A stretch of 64,000 bases of DNA from Mycobacterium sp. PSTR-4-N (GTDB lineage: Bacteria; Actinomycetota; Actinomycetes; Mycobacteriales; Mycobacteriaceae): positions 62,001-126,000 of the forward strand of contig NZ_JAKRFN010000017.1 of the NCBI RefSeq assembly GCF_022348085.1. The letters are read 5' to 3'. Under the pieces are notes generated by a model. The model was not told where the DNA came from and did not search any database. It saw only the letters and a program-made list of their open reading frames with translations. Positions 15,240-23,444 of this stretch are shown piece after piece. The position numbers were made by a program, and so were the translations under genes. Every line of letters starts with the position of its first letter. Within the stretch, counting starts at the first letter, position 1.

Positions 15240-16459
15240 CGGCCACGGACCACGCCGCCGAGGCCGTGGAGGTGCTGCGCACCACAGCGGCGGTGCGGAC
15301 GCGGTCGGCATCGCTGCTCGACCGCGCCCGGTCCGGTGATTCCCCCTGGTTCGCTGTCGACGACGACGCTCTCCACCGGGTCGCCGACGACGTCGCGGCA
15401 CTGACCCGCACCCGGTTCCCGGATCTGGACATCCCGCCCCACAGCCGGTGGCGGCACTTCACCGTCGGCGGCGTCGACCGCACCGCCTCGCTCGTCGCCG
15501 CGCTCGACGACGTGTCCCCCGGCGACCGCGCTCGGGCGATGATCGACCTCACCGTGGTCAGCGTGCTGCTCGACGCCGGGGCCGGCGCGGACTGGGGGTT
15601 CGTCGAGAACGGCGTGCGCTATCGCCGCTCGGAGGGTCTGGCGGTGGCCAGCTGGCACGGCTTCGTCGAGGGCGCGTTCTCCAGCGACCCGGACCGCCCG
15701 CTGCAGGTCGACGCCGCCGCGCTACGGGCCCTGACCGACGATGACCTCGCCGCCGTTCTGCAGGTCTCGTCCGGCAATCCACTCGTCGGTCTCGCGGGCC
15801 GGGTTCAGCTCATGCGCAACCTCGGTACCGCACTCGCCGACCACCCACGGGTGTTCGGTCCGCACGGCAGACCGGGCGGACTGTTCGACGCGTCGTCGGC
15901 ATCCTCGGGCACTGTGAACGCCCATGACCTACTGGTCCTGCTGCTCACCTCGCTGTCACGAATCTGGCCGTCGGACAACGTGATCGGCACCGAACCGCTG
16001 GGCGACTGCTGGCGTCACGACGCGGTGGACGGCCCCGGGGTGACCGCGGGTTGGCTGCCGCTGCACAAACTCTCGCAGTGGCTCACCTATTCACTGATCG
16101 AGCCGCTGCAATGGGCCGGGGTGACGGTCACCGGAATCGACGCGCTGACCGGGCTGCCCGAGTACCGCAACGGCGGGCTGCTGCTCGACGGCGGGGTGCT
16201 GCGGCTGCGAGATCCCGCGGTCGCCGACCGATCCTGGACGCCGGGCGACGAACTCGTGGTCGAGTGGCGCGGGCTGACCGTGGCCCTGCTCGACGAGATC
16301 GCACCGTTGGTTCGTGCGCGTCTCGGAGTCGACGAGGTGGCGATGCCGTTGGCGTGCGTCCTCGAAGGGGGCACGTGGGCGGCCGGGCGGGAATCGGCGC
16401 AGCGGTTACGCGGCGGGCTCCCGCCGTTGACCGTGGTCAGTGACGGGACGGTGTTCTAG
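15236..16459 (+). CDS. DUF1688 protein, URC4-type (uracil catabolism)
   Basis: 407 aa from GTG 15236, overlapping the preceding stop by 4 bases. The sequence has the DUF1688 signatures: RWRHFTVGGVDR near residue 82, RAMIDLTVVSVLLDAGAGADW, GLAVASWHGFVEGAFS, SGNPLVGLAGRVQLMRNLG and GDCWRHDA. In Lachancea kluyveri the homologue URC4 is required to use uracil as nitrogen source; mutants accumulate ribosylurea, so it may cleave that intermediate. No classical catalytic motif is known. Cytoplasmic. Its stop is followed immediately by the upp start, giving three genes with no spacing. Confidence 0.88.
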   Translation: MTATDHAAEAVEVLRTTAAVRTRSASLLDRARSGDSPWFAVDDDALHRVADDVAALTRTRFPDLDIPPHSRWRHFTVGGVDRTASLVAALDDVSPGDRARAMIDLTVVSVLLDAGAGADWGFVENGVRYRRSEGLAVASWHGFVEGAFSSDPDRPLQVDAAALRALTDDDLAAVLQVSSGNPLVGLAGRVQLMRNLGTALADHPRVFGPHGRPGGLFDASSASSGTVNAHDLLVLLLTSLSRIWPSDNVIGTEPLGDCWRHDAVDGPGVTAGWLPLHKLSQWLTYSLIEPLQWAGVTVTGIDALTGLPEYRNGGLLLDGGVLRLRDPAVADRSWTPGDELVVEWRGLTVALLDEIAPLVRARLGVDEVAMPLACVLEGGTWAAGRESAQRLRGGLPPLTVVSDGTVF

Positions 16460-17101
16460 ATGATGTCTTCTGGTTCGATGGTGCATCTGGTCGATCACCC
16501 CCTGGTCCAGCACAAGATCACCCTCATGCGCCGCCGCGACGCGTCGACCAACACGTTCCGCCGTCTGGTGCGCGAGGTCTCGGCCTTGATGGCCTACGAG
16601 GTGCTGCGCGACCTCGCCGTGCACGAAGTCGAGGTGGACACCCCGATGGAGACCACCACCGGCAAGGTCATCGACGGCAAGAAGGTGGTGTTCGTCTCGG
16701 TGCTGCGGGCGGGCACCGGCATCCTCGACGGCATGCTCGACGCGGTGCCGTCGGCTCGGGTCGGCCACATCGGGCTCTACCGTGAGCCGAGATCCCAAGT
16801 GACCGTGGAGTATTACTTCAAGGTGCCCGGCGACCTCGCCGAGCGAGACGTGGTGGTGCTCGACCCCCTGTTGGCCACCGGACACTCGGCGGCCGCCGCG
16901 GTCGAGCGTGTGCGCGAGCTCAACCCCAAATCGGTGAAGTTCGTCTGCCTGGTCACCTGCCCGGAAGGAATCGCGGCCATGACGCAGGCGCACCCCGAGG
17001 TGCCGATCTTCACCGCCGCCATCGATCGGGAACTCGACGGCAACGGCTACATCCTGCCGGGCCTCGGCGACGTCGGCGACCGCATCTTCGGCACCAAATA
17101 A
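16460..17101 (+). CDS. upp: uracil phosphoribosyltransferase
   Basis: 213 aa. Converts uracil plus PRPP to UMP. The PRPP-binding loop is VVVLDPLLATGHSAAAAV, an upstream FVSVLRAGTGILDGM contacts pyrophosphate, and the uracil site is ILPGLGDVGDRIFGTK at the C-terminus. It starts at ATG 16460 directly after the DUF1688 stop; a second ATG is the next codon. In this operon it most likely feeds the URC-type degradation route (role of URC6) rather than general salvage. A second upp elsewhere in the genome would support this. Confidence 0.93.
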   Translation: MMSSGSMVHLVDHPLVQHKITLMRRRDASTNTFRRLVREVSALMAYEVLRDLAVHEVEVDTPMETTTGKVIDGKKVVFVSVLRAGTGILDGMLDAVPSARVGHIGLYREPRSQVTVEYYFKVPGDLAERDVVVLDPLLATGHSAAAAVERVRELNPKSVKFVCLVTCPEGIAAMTQAHPEVPIFTAAIDRELDGNGYILPGLGDVGDRIFGTK

Positions 17102-17137
17102 CTCCCCGTGCGCTCGACCCCCGCTCTAGGGTGGGTC

Positions 17138-19426
17138 ATGGCCATCACCGAAGCTGACCTCGCGCCGCAGACCCCGTTCGAGCGCGATGTCGTCGACACC
17201 CAGCGCTATTTCGACAGCCCCCGTTTCGAGGGCATCATCCGCCTCTACACCGCACGTCAGGTCGCCGAGCAGCGCGGAACGATTCCCGCTGACTATCCGG
17301 TGGCGCGCGAGGCCGCCACCGCGTTCTACCCCCACCTGCGCGAGCTGTTCGCCCAGGGCAAGAGCATCACGACGTTCGGGCCCTACTCCCCCGGCCAGGC
17401 CGTGGTGATGAAGCGGATGGGCATCGAGGGCATCTACCTCGGCGGCTGGGCCACGTCGGCGAAGGGGTCGATCAGCGAGGATCCGGGGCCGGACCTGGCC
17501 AGCTATCCGCTCAGCCAGGTGCCCGAGGAGGCCGCCGGCATCGTGCGCGCGCTGCTGACCGCCGACCGCAATCAGCAGTACCTGCGGCTGCAGATGACCC
17601 CGGAACAACTCGCGGCCACGCCCCAGTACGACTACCGGCCGTTCATCATCGCCGACGCCGACACGGGTCACGGCGGAGATCCCCACGTGCGCAACCTGAT
17701 TCGTCGCTTCGTGGAGAACGGGGTGCCCGGCTACCACATCGAGGACCAGCGTCCCGGCACGAAGAAGTGCGGCCACCAGGGCGGCAAGGTGCTGGTGCCC
17801 TCGGACGAGCAGATCAAGCGGCTCAACACCGCCCGGTTCCAGCTCGACATCATGCGGGTACCGGGCATCATCGTGGCGCGCACCGACGCCGAGGCGGCCA
17901 ACCTGATCGACAGCCGTGCCGACGAACGTGACCAGCCGTTCCTGCTCGGCGTCACCAACCTCAAGATCCCGTCCTACAAGTCCTGCTTCCTGGCGATGGT
18001 GCGCCGCTTCTACGACAAGGGCGTGACCGAGCTGAACGGCCACCTGCTCTACGCGCTGCCCGACGGCGAGTACGCCACCGCCGAGGCGTGGCTGGGCCGC
18101 CACGGCGTGCTGGAGCTGATCGACCAGACCGCGGCGGCGTGGCAGGACGGTGCCGAGCAGTCCCTGGACGCTGCGTTCGACAAGGTCGAGTCACGTTTCG
18201 TCGACGCCTGGCAGGACGACGCGGGCCTCGACACCTACGCCGGCGCGGTGGCCGACCTGCTGGAGTTCCGGGAGCGCGAGGGCGAGTCGGCGGCGATGAG
18301 CGCCACTCAGTGGCGCTCGTTCGCCGAACGTGCGCCGCTCTACGTCGCCCGGGAGAAGGCCAAAGAACTCGGCGCCGACGCGGCGTGGGACTGCGAGCGC
18401 GCCAAGACGCCCGAAGGGTATTACCAGGTGCGCGGCGGCATTCCGTACGCGATCGCGAAGTCGTTGGCCGCAGCCCCCTTCGCCGACATCCTGTGGATGG
18501 AGACCAAGACCGCCGACCTGGCCGACGCCAAACAGTTCGCCGACGCCATCCACGCGGTCTATCCGGACAAGATGCTCGCCTACAACCTCTCCCCGTCGTT
18601 CAACTGGGACACCACCGGCATGACCGATGAGGAGATGCGCGCGTTCCCCGAGGAGATCGGGAAGATGGGGTTCGTCTTCAACTTCATCACCTACGGCGGC
18701 CACCAGGTCGACGGTGTGGCGTCCGAGGAGTTCGCGACCTCGCTGCGCCAGGAGGGCATGCTGGCGCTGGCCCGGTTGCAACGCAAGATGCGGCTCGTCG
18801 AATCTCCTTATCGCACACCGCAAACGCTCGTCGGCGGCCCGCGCTCGGATGCCGCGCTGGCGGCGTCGTCAGGACGGACGGCGACGACGAAGTCGATGGG
18901 CAAGGGGTCCACGCAACATCAGCACCTGGTGCAGACCGAAGTGCCCAAGAAACTGCTCGAGGACTGGCTGGCGCTGTGGAGCGAGCACAACAAGCTGCCG
19001 GAGAAGCTGCGCGTGCGGCTGCGGCCGCGGCGGGCCGGCTCGGATGTGCTCGATCTGCAGATCCTCGGTGACGGAGAAGAGCCGCTGGCCAACGTGGTCG
19101 TCGATCCGATCAAGGACCGGCACGGCCGCAGCATCCTGACCGTGCGCGACCAGAACACCTTCGCCGAGAAGCTGCGGCAGAAGCGGTTGATGGACGTGAT
19201 CCACCTGTGGCTGATCCACCGCTTCAAGGCCGAGATCGTGTACTACGTGACGCCCACCGAGGACAACATCTATCAGACCGAGAAGATGAAGAGCCACGGC
19301 ATCTTCAGCGACGTCTACCAGGAGGTCGGCGAGATCATCGTCGCCGATGTGAACCAGCCGCGGATCGACGAGCTGCTCAACCCCGACCGCGAGGCGCTGA
19401 CCCGGCTGATCGCCAAGCAGGACTGA
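17138..19426 (+). CDS. aceA: isocitrate lyase 2 (long form)
   Basis: 762 aa, the length of mycobacterial ICL2 rather than the 430 aa of ICL1. Cleaves isocitrate to glyoxylate and succinate in the glyoxylate shunt and can also act as methylisocitrate lyase when propionyl-CoA arises from lipids or sterols. The catalytic loop is intact, with Cys211 in GTKKCGHQGGK. Metal-binding IADADTGHGG lies near residue 171. The C-terminal domain (after about 600) is the regulatory domain found in ICL2, known to mediate acetyl-CoA activation. The start is ATG 17138, 36 bases after upp, so read-through from that operon is possible. In some M. tuberculosis strains the orthologue is split; here it is intact. Confidence 0.95.
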   Translation: MAITEADLAPQTPFERDVVDTQRYFDSPRFEGIIRLYTARQVAEQRGTIPADYPVAREAATAFYPHLRELFAQGKSITTFGPYSPGQAVVMKRMGIEGIYLGGWATSAKGSISEDPGPDLASYPLSQVPEEAAGIVRALLTADRNQQYLRLQMTPEQLAATPQYDYRPFIIADADTGHGGDPHVRNLIRRFVENGVPGYHIEDQRPGTKKCGHQGGKVLVPSDEQIKRLNTARFQLDIMRVPGIIVARTDAEAANLIDSRADERDQPFLLGVTNLKIPSYKSCFLAMVRRFYDKGVTELNGHLLYALPDGEYATAEAWLGRHGVLELIDQTAAAWQDGAEQSLDAAFDKVESRFVDAWQDDAGLDTYAGAVADLLEFREREGESAAMSATQWRSFAERAPLYVAREKAKELGADAAWDCERAKTPEGYYQVRGGIPYAIAKSLAAAPFADILWMETKTADLADAKQFADAIHAVYPDKMLAYNLSPSFNWDTTGMTDEEMRAFPEEIGKMGFVFNFITYGGHQVDGVASEEFATSLRQEGMLALARLQRKMRLVESPYRTPQTLVGGPRSDAALAASSGRTATTKSMGKGSTQHQHLVQTEVPKKLLEDWLALWSEHNKLPEKLRVRLRPRRAGSDVLDLQILGDGEEPLANVVVDPIKDRHGRSILTVRDQNTFAEKLRQKRLMDVIHLWLIHRFKAEIVYYVTPTEDNIYQTEKMKSHGIFSDVYQEVGEIIVADVNQPRIDELLNPDREALTRLIAKQD

Positions 19427-19436
19427 GGGTCACGCC

Positions 19437-20207
19437 CTACAGCAGCGCGGCGGCGCGGCGCAGCAGGTCGCGCCACCGCGCGATCACGGCCGCGTCGGTG
19501 ACGCGGAACTGGTCCAGGCGGCTCGCGTCGGGGCCGGCGGGCATCGGAGCGGCGGGCAGGTACCCGTCGGACGGCACCAGCGACCGTGCGCTCGACACGA
19601 CGTCACCGTCGCGCAGCCACTCCGGCGCCGGCCCGCACGCGTAGGGCAGGTCGGGTAGCGCGGCGGCGAGTGCGACATCGGCGGCCAGCCCGATGCTGGT
19701 GGTGCCACTGAACGCCACCAGTGCCGGCATCTCGAGCCGCTCGGCGCGCCGCATCGCGCGTCGCACCCCGCCGAGGGGTCCGGACCGCAGCACGACCACG
19801 TCGGCGCACCGGGGATCTGCGCCGAGCACCTCGGCGTCGACGGCGACCGGGACGTCGACGTGGCGTCGCACCTGCGCCGCCTGCTCGGCACTGCAGTTCA
19901 CGAGATGCGCCACGTCGAGACCCGCAACGCCGCGGATCCGTGCGACGGCCGCATCGACGCTCTCGACAGCGACGAGCGGGCGGTCGGCACCGACTCGGAC
20001 CCGGCCGCGAAGGGCGTCGGGCCAGCCCACGGTGCTCGGCTCCATCGCCGCGGTCAGCCAGCGTGCCGCCAGCTCGTCGGAGGCATCCGGCGGCGGGCTG
20101 AATTCACCCCACCCCTGCGGGCCCTCCACCAGCACCCCGTAGCGCGGGCCGCCGGCCGCGGGGATCGCGAACACGGGGGCGTCGTCCAGATCGATCAGAG
20201 TTCTCAC
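19437..20207 (-). CDS. shrunken, probably inactive MenC-like (enolase superfamily) protein
   Basis: 256 aa, about 70 residues shorter than mycobacterial MenC (o-succinylbenzoate synthase). The N-terminal VLVEGPQGWGEFSP and the C-terminal LGGVRRAMRRAE...GLAADVALAAALPDLPYACG match MenC well. The middle is deleted: the Lys-x-Lys base and the first two metal ligands of the barrel are missing, and the second catalytic lysine (normally VLKVAPLGG) is arginine in VVLRSGPLGG. It therefore cannot work as a classical enolase-superfamily enzyme. The frame is fully open with normal codon use, so it is kept under selection for some other role, or is a recent decay product. A real menC should exist elsewhere. 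Confidence 0.8.
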   Translation of the reverse strand: MRTLIDLDDAPVFAIPAAGGPRYGVLVEGPQGWGEFSPPPDASDELAARWLTAAMEPSTVGWPDALRGRVRVGADRPLVAVESVDAAVARIRGVAGLDVAHLVNCSAEQAAQVRRHVDVPVAVDAEVLGADPRCADVVVLRSGPLGGVRRAMRRAERLEMPALVAFSGTTSIGLAADVALAAALPDLPYACGPAPEWLRDGDVVSSARSLVPSDGYLPAAPMPAGPDASRLDQFRVTDAAVIARWRDLLRRAAALL

Positions 20208-20242
20208 TGACCGACAAGCTAGCCCGTGTTTACGCTGGACCG

Positions 20243-20978
20243 GTGGCCGGTGCCCCGTTCCTGCTGTTGTCGATCCGTGGCGAGGACGACGCGGCCGCCG
20301 ACGAGTACGCGGCGGTCATGCGATTCGCCGGACTCGACGGGCAGCGCCTGCACCGCATCGGCCTCCTCGATCACTCGCTCGGCGGCTTGGATCTGGCGGA
20401 CTGGTCCGGCATCATCCTCGGCGGCGGCCCCTTCACCGTCAGCGACGACCCCGCCACGAAATCCCCGGTACAGCAACGCGTCGAGGCCGAACTGGCCGAC
20501 CTGGTGTCCGCCGTCCTCGCCGCGGACTTCCCGTTCCTCGGCTGTTGCTATGGAATCGGCGTGCTCGGCGCGGCGATCGGCGCGCATCGACCGCTCACAC
20601 AGCGAGCCGGTCGGGCCGCTGACCATCGAGCTGACCGACGAGGGTCGCACCGATACCCTCTTCGCCGGTCTTCCGGACACCTTCGACGCGTTCGGCGGGC
20701 ACAAGGAGGCGGCCTCGGTGCTGCCGGACCGCGTGGCCCTGCTCGCCCGCTCCGCCGACTGCCCTGTCCAGGCATTCCGGGTGGGCGCCAACGTCTATGC
20801 GACGCAGTTCCATCCGGAGCTCGACGTCGACGGGTTGTGCACGCGCATCGATGCCTACAAGAACCACGGCTACTTCGCCCCCGAGGACGCCGAGACGCTC
20901 AAGGCGGCCGCCCGCCGCCGCTCGGTGACCCACCCGATGGCGATCCTGCGCGCGTTCGCGCAGCGCTACGCCCGTTAG
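20243..20978 (+). pseudogene. class I glutamine amidotransferase, frameshifted
   Basis: The first 115 codons from GTG 20243 encode the front of a GATase-1 protein, including the nucleophile segment LGCCYGIGVLGAAIGA. Near base 20602 the frame breaks: the family sequence continues in another frame (DRSHSEPVGPLTIELTDEG, then ATQFHPELD and the C-terminus) to the stop at 20978. Aligning with the expected one residue between GA and the IDR segment, two bases are missing, or one base is extra, in the GC-rich run GGCGCGCATCG. Either a real inactivating mutation or a sequencing error; both halves otherwise look well conserved. The ends overlap the next gene by 4 bases. Confidence 0.8.
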
Positions 20979-21265
20979 GCAGACAGTTCCATCTGGGCCC
21001 GCGCGATCTGCTCGACCATCGGGGCCAGCCGGGCCCGCAGCGCGTTGTGCTCGGCGTCGGCGTCGTATCCGCGGTAGGACTCCACGTCGGCGAAGTCGGC
21101 GACGATGACGAAGTCCCAATTGCCCTCGCGCAGACCCGCATCCGAGCCCACCGAGTACGCCACGGTGCCGGGGCAGTTCAGATCCCGGAGCCCCTGCTGG
21201 ATCTGCGCGAGTTCGGCGGCGTCGTAGCCGTCTTTGAGCTTGGCGAGCACCACGTTGCGGATCAC
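20975..21265 (-). CDS. Dabb (stress-responsive A/B barrel) protein
   Basis: 96 aa dimeric alpha-beta barrel protein. The opening strand MIRNVVLAKLKDG, the middle strand NWDFVIVADFADVESYRGY and the final region HNALRARLAPMVEQ follow the Dabb family pattern. Members bind small hydrophobic molecules or act as simple cyclases/decarboxylases; function here unknown. Cytoplasmic. It follows the SGNH hydrolase gene on the same strand with a 19-base gap (21266-21284), so the pair may form an operon. Confidence 0.85.
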   Translation of the reverse strand: MIRNVVLAKLKDGYDAAELAQIQQGLRDLNCPGTVAYSVGSDAGLREGNWDFVIVADFADVESYRGYDADAEHNALRARLAPMVEQIARAQMELSA

Positions 21266-21284
21266 CCGGGCACCGTAACAGCTC

Positions 21285-21974
21285 TCAGTAGGGCGCGAGC
21301 TGCGTGCCGATCAGTGGCGCGATCTTGTCCGCCATGTAGGTGTGGCCGGCGTCGGTGGGGTGCACGCCGTCGGCCCCGATGAGGTCGGGCCGGCCGACGA
21401 ACCAGCGGGCGGCGATCGGGTCGACGAACGTCGCCCCGGCGAGCTGGGCCTGGTAACTCAGGATGTCGCGGATCCGCAGGATCTCCGGCGGCGGATCGGC
21501 CGTCGGCCAGGGCGGCCCGATGACCAGCATCTTCGCCGAGCGCGCGATCTGGCGGGCCAGGCTGAGTGTGCCGTACATCGCGATCGACAGCCGCGTCGGT
21601 TCGACCTTCATGTCGTTGCGCGACCCGTAGAACACCACCAGGGTGTCGTTGGGTTTGACCGCGCGGACCGTGAGGTCTTCGAACACGCTGCCGTGGTTGC
21701 CGCGCGTGCAGTAGCCGGCGCCGCCCTCCGCGGCGACCGTGGGCGTGACGGGGATGCCGTGGTTGCTCAGCGCCTGCCACACCTGCGGAGCCCAGCCCTG
21801 CGGACCGTTGCCACCCTGATCGCTTCCCGTGGTGTAGGAGTCGCCGACCACCGCCACCCTGTTCACGGCGAAATCGAGGACGCGTACCTGGCGATGGGTG
21901 ACCGTCGGTGCGGGCGCAGTGAAGGCGCCGAACAGCAAGGCGGCAGCGAGGATCCACGTCAGAACACGACTCAC
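21285..21974 (-). CDS. secreted SGNH/GDSL hydrolase
   Basis: 229 aa with an N-terminal signal segment (residues 1-22, LTWILAAALLFGAFTAPAP). SGNH blocks are all present: block I VAVVGDSYTTGSDQGG with the nucleophile serine, block II glycine in AAEGGAGYC, block III GSRND with the asparagine, and block V DGVHPTDAGH with aspartate and histidine. Such enzymes are lipases, esterases or carbohydrate deacetylases acting outside the membrane. It lies next to a membrane acyltransferase gene; an SGNH protein beside an acyltransferase-3 suggests modification of an envelope glycan or lipid with acyl groups. Confidence 0.88.
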   Translation of the reverse strand: MSRVLTWILAAALLFGAFTAPAPTVTHRQVRVLDFAVNRVAVVGDSYTTGSDQGGNGPQGWAPQVWQALSNHGIPVTPTVAAEGGAGYCTRGNHGSVFEDLTVRAVKPNDTLVVFYGSRNDMKVEPTRLSIAMYGTLSLARQIARSAKMLVIGPPWPTADPPPEILRIRDILSYQAQLAGATFVDPIAARWFVGRPDLIGADGVHPTDAGHTYMADKIAPLIGTQLAPY

Positions 21975-22037
21975 TGGACCAGCCTAGGGTCGCGCCGGGC
22001 GGGCCGGCGCGCCGACTCGCCGAGCATCACACTCACC

Positions 22038-23285
22038 TCATCCCGCCCGCGCGGCGACCGGTTGCAGCCGACCCTGCGGCGGCTCGGACGAGCGTCTGGC
22101 CGGCGGCGTGCGGGGGTCGAGCATGCGGCGCATCCAGCGGCGTGCGGGCTCCTCGACGACGTGGTAGAGCAGCGCGGCCAGCAATCCGGACAGCAGCACC
22201 AGACCGAGCACGGTGAACTTCGCCGACCAGCTGGGGACCAGCGTGATCGCGAACTGCTGGACCGCCCAGTTCCACATCGTGTGCACGATCTCGTGGATCA
22301 TGTACAGCCCGAACGAGATGTGACCCAGGTAGACCATCACGGACGTCGACAGGACCGCGGGCAGCGTGCCGGCGCCGATGGACAAGGTGATCACCAGCGG
22401 GACGAAGAGCACGTCGATCAGCCCGCCGGCATCGAGCATGTCCTGGGGCGGATACGCGTCCAGAACGTAGAGGCCGCCGATGATCGCGACACCGAGACCG
22501 AGCGCCGCGAGGCCCGCGGCGTGGCGGCCACGGTCGGAGAGCTGCAGCCGCCGCACCGCCGCACAGGCCAGCGCCCCGGCCGTGAACTGCATGATGATGC
22601 GCGGCAACCAGCTCCACGGGGTGTAGAACACGCCGTGGGCGAGCAGCAGCAGCGTGGGCGCCAGGGCGGCCGCGACCGCCAGCCACATCAACCCGCGGGC
22701 GCGGGTCACCGACGCGACGCGAAACACCACCAGGACCAGCCCGCCGAACAGCAGATACGCCAGCCACTCGGCGCTGATCGACCAGGCCGGGCCGTCCCAG
22801 CTCGAACCGTCGAAGAACGGCTGGAACCACAACTGCACCAGGAAGACCTGTTTGAGCCAACTCAACGCGTTCAGCGATGCGATGACATCCGGCGGGAGGG
22901 GGAACCGTCCCACGTAGAGGGTGAACACCGCGAACGCCGCGGCCAGGTGCATGGTCACCAGGTACACCGGCCACACGCGGGCGAGCCGCAGCCACAGAAA
23001 TCGCAGCGTGGCGCGCGTCGACCAGGACTCCCCCATCCGGTCGAGATAGTTCCACGTCAGGACGAATCCGCTGAGGATGAAGAACAGGTCGACACCCTGG
23101 GCGCCGGCGTTCAGGATCGGCGCCAGCGCGCTACGCACCCCGGGGGACGCCTCGGCCAGCAGCGGCCGGAAGTGGAAGAGCACCACCCACAGCGCGGCCA
23201 CGATGCGCAGCCCCGACAGGGCCCTGATCTCACCGGTGCGCACACGACTCATTTCGATCTCGACGATCCAACTCGACAACCTCAC
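22038..23285 (-). CDS. acyltransferase 3 family membrane protein (OafA/YrhL type)
   Basis: 415 aa integral membrane protein with about ten hydrophobic segments. The family signatures are ALSGLRIVAALWVVLFHFRP near the N-terminus (with the catalytic histidine), GVDLFFILSGFVLTW and the late SFGLYMIHEIVHTMW. It transfers acetyl or other acyl groups from a cytoplasmic donor to extracytoplasmic sugars or lipids. The arginine-rich C-terminus is cytoplasmic. The start may be ATG 23285 or ATG 23252 (MSRV...), the latter fitting the usual distance to the first membrane helix. It is adjacent to an SGNH hydrolase gene, 63 bases away, on the same strand. Confidence 0.9.
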   Translation of the reverse strand: MRLSSWIVEIEMSRVRTGEIRALSGLRIVAALWVVLFHFRPLLAEASPGVRSALAPILNAGAQGVDLFFILSGFVLTWNYLDRMGESWSTRATLRFLWLRLARVWPVYLVTMHLAAAFAVFTLYVGRFPLPPDVIASLNALSWLKQVFLVQLWFQPFFDGSSWDGPAWSISAEWLAYLLFGGLVLVVFRVASVTRARGLMWLAVAAALAPTLLLLAHGVFYTPWSWLPRIIMQFTAGALACAAVRRLQLSDRGRHAAGLAALGLGVAIIGGLYVLDAYPPQDMLDAGGLIDVLFVPLVITLSIGAGTLPAVLSTSVMVYLGHISFGLYMIHEIVHTMWNWAVQQFAITLVPSWSAKFTVLGLVLLSGLLAALLYHVVEEPARRWMRRMLDPRTPPARRSSEPPQGRLQPVAARAG

Positions 23286-23444
23286 AGCAGTGCCGACGGC
23301 ATCGAACCTCGGGGCTGTTCGACAGGTCGCCTCCCCGGAGGCGTAGACGCCGGCGACCGGTCGGAGGTTACCAGCGCACCCTGGGTGCCGGGCTCACGCA
23401 ACGCCGCCGACGCCGGGTTCGGGCTCCCAGCGAACACGCGGGTA

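Noticed and set aside
21342..23444. Long open frame on the plus strand running through the SGNH hydrolase and acyltransferase genes into the receiver-phosphatase
   Set aside because: Its first 700 codons encode Arg/Gly/Asp/His-rich, non-domain sequence typical of an antisense shadow in high-GC DNA; real homology begins only after 23445.
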